This document shows positions 60,953 through 63,009 of a stretch of 63,009 nt of DNA, one piece after another. The stretch covers positions 218,590 through 281,598 of the forward strand of contig NW_004457638.1 of assembly GCF_000313135.1 (NCBI RefSeq). The letters run 5' to 3'. Numbering within the stretch: position 1 is the first letter of the stretch; the number at the start of each line of letters is the position of its first letter. The translations under genes and the position numbers were made by a program. Below the pieces are notes generated by a model, which saw only the letters and a list, made by a program, of their open reading frames with translations, searched no databases and had not been told where the DNA came from. The DNA comes from Acanthamoeba castellanii str. Neff (taxonomy: Eukaryota > Discosea > Longamoebia > Acanthamoebidae).

Positions 60953-63009
60953 CTATTTGTCGGTGGTGGGCGTGAGAAGGAGTGACAGCTTGTCGCGCAC
61001 CAGCTCGGCGAACAGCGAGTTGGCCCACGCAAAGTGCGGCCGTGAGAAGTTGTCTGGAAAATCGGGGTCGAAGGACTCGTGCATCAGCCCGGTCGATGCG
61101 TCCGTGTTCTATGTAGGACACACATCAAGACCGACCCGCACGACACACATCGGACGGACGTGGTGAGCACGAATCCTGCAGCCTTTGTGGCGCCGAAGAA
61201 GTAGCGGGAGCGCACCTCGCAAGTGGCGATGAGGTCCCGGATCTCGCGGGGGTCGATTGAGGTCAGCGCCTGCATGGAGAGAGCAATGTGCCACACATAC
61301 CCGCGCTTCGTGTGCGGGCTGCCCACCCCCCTGGCGAATTTACCTACGCACACGCACACGCACATGCACCATCCGCACACGCACACATATGACTTATTCA
61401 AAAGCCTTGAAGAGTAGGGTGGTCATTACCGGTGTAGAAGTAGCGGTTGCCTTCGGAGAGCACGAACCGGCGCGTGTTGTTGGCGATCGCGCCGTCGGGG
61501 TCGTGCGGCGAGCGGTAGCCCAGGTAGGGCATCGACAGCAGCGACGGCACGTTGGCGTCGTCCATCAGGTTGTGCCGACCCAAGCCGTTCGTCTGCGGTC
61601 CAATCCACAAAACAACTCGTTGAGCCGGACACCACACGACACCAAACCAAACCACAACCAACGCACCTCATAGGCGTAGATCTTGCCGTATACATCGTGG
61701 TTCACTACCGCGTGCATGTGGATGCCTGACGCGAACATGATTGGTGAGAGTCCAATAGAAATTCAAACAGTTCCACTGCAACGGTTCCACTGCAACGCTT
61801 TGAATGCGAGATATGCAAGAAATGTACGACATATGTAGATGAGTCAGTACCGTCGTCGATCTGCTGGCGCAGGGCCAAGGCCTCGGCCCGCAGCGCCCCG
61901 TTGGCGTAGACCCGCTCGGCGATCTCAGCCAGGTAGCCCAGCGTGACCACGGCGAACATGTTGGACGGCACCAGGAACGGATACTTGCACGCGTCGTCCG
62001 ACGGCCTGAACCCTAATGACCAACGTTGCCCCAAAACCGAAGTCGTCATCATCACCGCACACGACACACACGCGCGCACACACGACATGCACAACGACAC
62101 ACGAAAACGAACCGCTCCAGGTCATGCCGGTGTAGGCCGCGTCCGCGCCGACTCCGCGCTTCGCCATCTCGCTGTGGTACTTGTACGGCGATGTCTGTCT
62201 CGCTCTTATATGAGAAGAGCCTCAGGAGAACATCAAGGACTGGGCTACGGTGGTGGGAGTACGTCGGGGTCGTGGTTCTGCTCCAGCTTCCACGTGCGCA
62301 CCACCAGCTCGGCCGCGCGCAGCCACTCGTCGTCGAACATCGTCGTGCTCCCTGCACCACCGTCGTCATCACCCTCCTTCCAGTCCAACGCAAGCAAAAT
62401 ACAAAACAAATGGAAAAGAGTGCAGAAGTGGGAAAGCGCGCGAACCGGTGGCGTTCCAGTACTTGAAGGAGAGGGAGAGGAAGTAGCACAGCGAGTCGAC
62501 CTCGTACTTCCGCTCCCAGATCTCCTCCGTCTTGCCCACCCGCCGGTCGTTGGCCGACAGACTGTCATGATTGCGGCGGAAGTGGCGGCAGCTTAGCACC
62601 TTTTTTTTCTGCATAGCAGCAGGTGACGAGCTCGTGAGAATGGGCGTACTCGTGAAAGAGTTGGTCGCGAAAGGCGTTGGCGTAGGGGTCCAGCAGGATC
62701 CGATTGGCTTGCCGCTTGATCAGGCCTGCTCACCATTCGCCCAACACAGTGAGAATGGCTGGAGAAACGGAAGCAAGAAGTGGACCGCGCACACGCAACG
62801 CACCTTCGATGAGGACCTGGAGGTGGAGGTCGTGGGCGGCCAACGGGATGTAATGGTTCACCTGCGCTGCCGAGTCGCGCAGCCACATCGCCGGAATGTC
62901 TCCTGCGCGCACACCAACAACACACCCGACCTGCTCGTGAGCACACGCGACACACGACACGACACACGACACACGACACACGACACACGAACGACACACG
63001 ACACGACAC
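60953..63009 (-). CDS. GH125 exo-alpha-1,6-mannosidase (5' end off window)
   Basis: This is a metal-independent glycoside hydrolase of family 125 that trims alpha-1,6-linked mannose from glycans. The minus-strand gene enters from the right edge, so the N-terminus and any signal peptide are missing. The first visible exon encodes GDIPAMWLRDSAAQVNHYIP (about 62840-62900), a family signature. Next are LDPYANAFRDQLFHEYAHSHE, ERKYEVDSLCYFLSLSFKYW, EMAKRGVGADAAYTGMTWSGFRPSDDACKYPFLVPSNMFAV, GKIYAYETNGLGRHNLMDDANVPSLLSMPYLGY and GKFARGVGSPHTKRGYVWHIALSMQAL. The protein ends FAELVRDKLSLLLTPTTDK with TAG at 60953-60955. The gene is convergent with TRMU, 113 bp apart. Confidence 0.93.

Overview
The window looks like nuclear DNA from a GC-rich, gene-dense unicellular eukaryote, most likely an Acanthamoeba-type amoebozoan. 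The evidence is GC-rich coding exons, many short introns (commonly AG|GTACG donors) filled with GT/CA, GTGTC and GTGCGT repeats, intergenic gaps of only 60-450 bp, and a gene set that mixes housekeeping genes with large RasGEF, SH2 and PARP signalling proteins. Species assignment is inference. No bacterial operon, virus, transposon, CRISPR array, rRNA or tRNA was recognised. CDS coordinates span introns; ends are start and stop codons unless stated otherwise.

Layout, left to right. A SAC1-type phosphoinositide phosphatase runs off the left edge (minus, 1-3249). It is divergent from a 16-exon gene (plus, 3613-9072) that joins a Cbl-TKB-like helical/EF/SH2 module, a second SH2, a RhoGAP domain and a RasGEF. 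Next come RPS5 (minus), condensin subunit CAP-D2 (plus), a SWIM-RING putative E3 ligase (plus), a CLASRP-like SR splicing protein (minus) and a protein with two tandem RasGEF modules (minus). The middle holds the mitochondrial glycine-cleavage T-protein (plus), a membrane-anchored metallophosphoesterase (minus), a giant ankyrin-WGR-PARP protein (plus) and POT1 (minus), the last two tail to tail about 80 bp apart. The right part holds a ubiquitin-AN1 zinc finger fusion, a secreted beta-helix protein crossing an assembly gap flanked by duplicated sequence, Nup85 with an FG-rich N-terminus, two small unknown proteins (all minus), a RING protein and the mitochondrial tRNA 2-thiouridylase TRMU/MTU1 (both plus), and a GH125 exo-mannosidase running off the right edge (minus).

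The genes do not form one pathway, as expected for a eukaryotic chromosome. Recurring themes are small-GTPase and phosphoinositide signalling (SAC1, the SH2-RhoGAP-RasGEF fusion, the dual RasGEF), chromatin and telomere maintenance (condensin, PARP, POT1) and ubiquitin (SWIM-RING, RING, Ub-AN1). The most notable observations are the Cbl-like/SH2/RhoGAP/RasGEF fusion whose RhoGAP lacks its catalytic residues, the tandem RasGEF with a degenerate second domain, the FG-extended Nup85, four in-frame GC-AG introns sharing the donor AG|GCACG, a probable one-base frame error in the PARP gene, and the misassembled duplicated block around the N gap.
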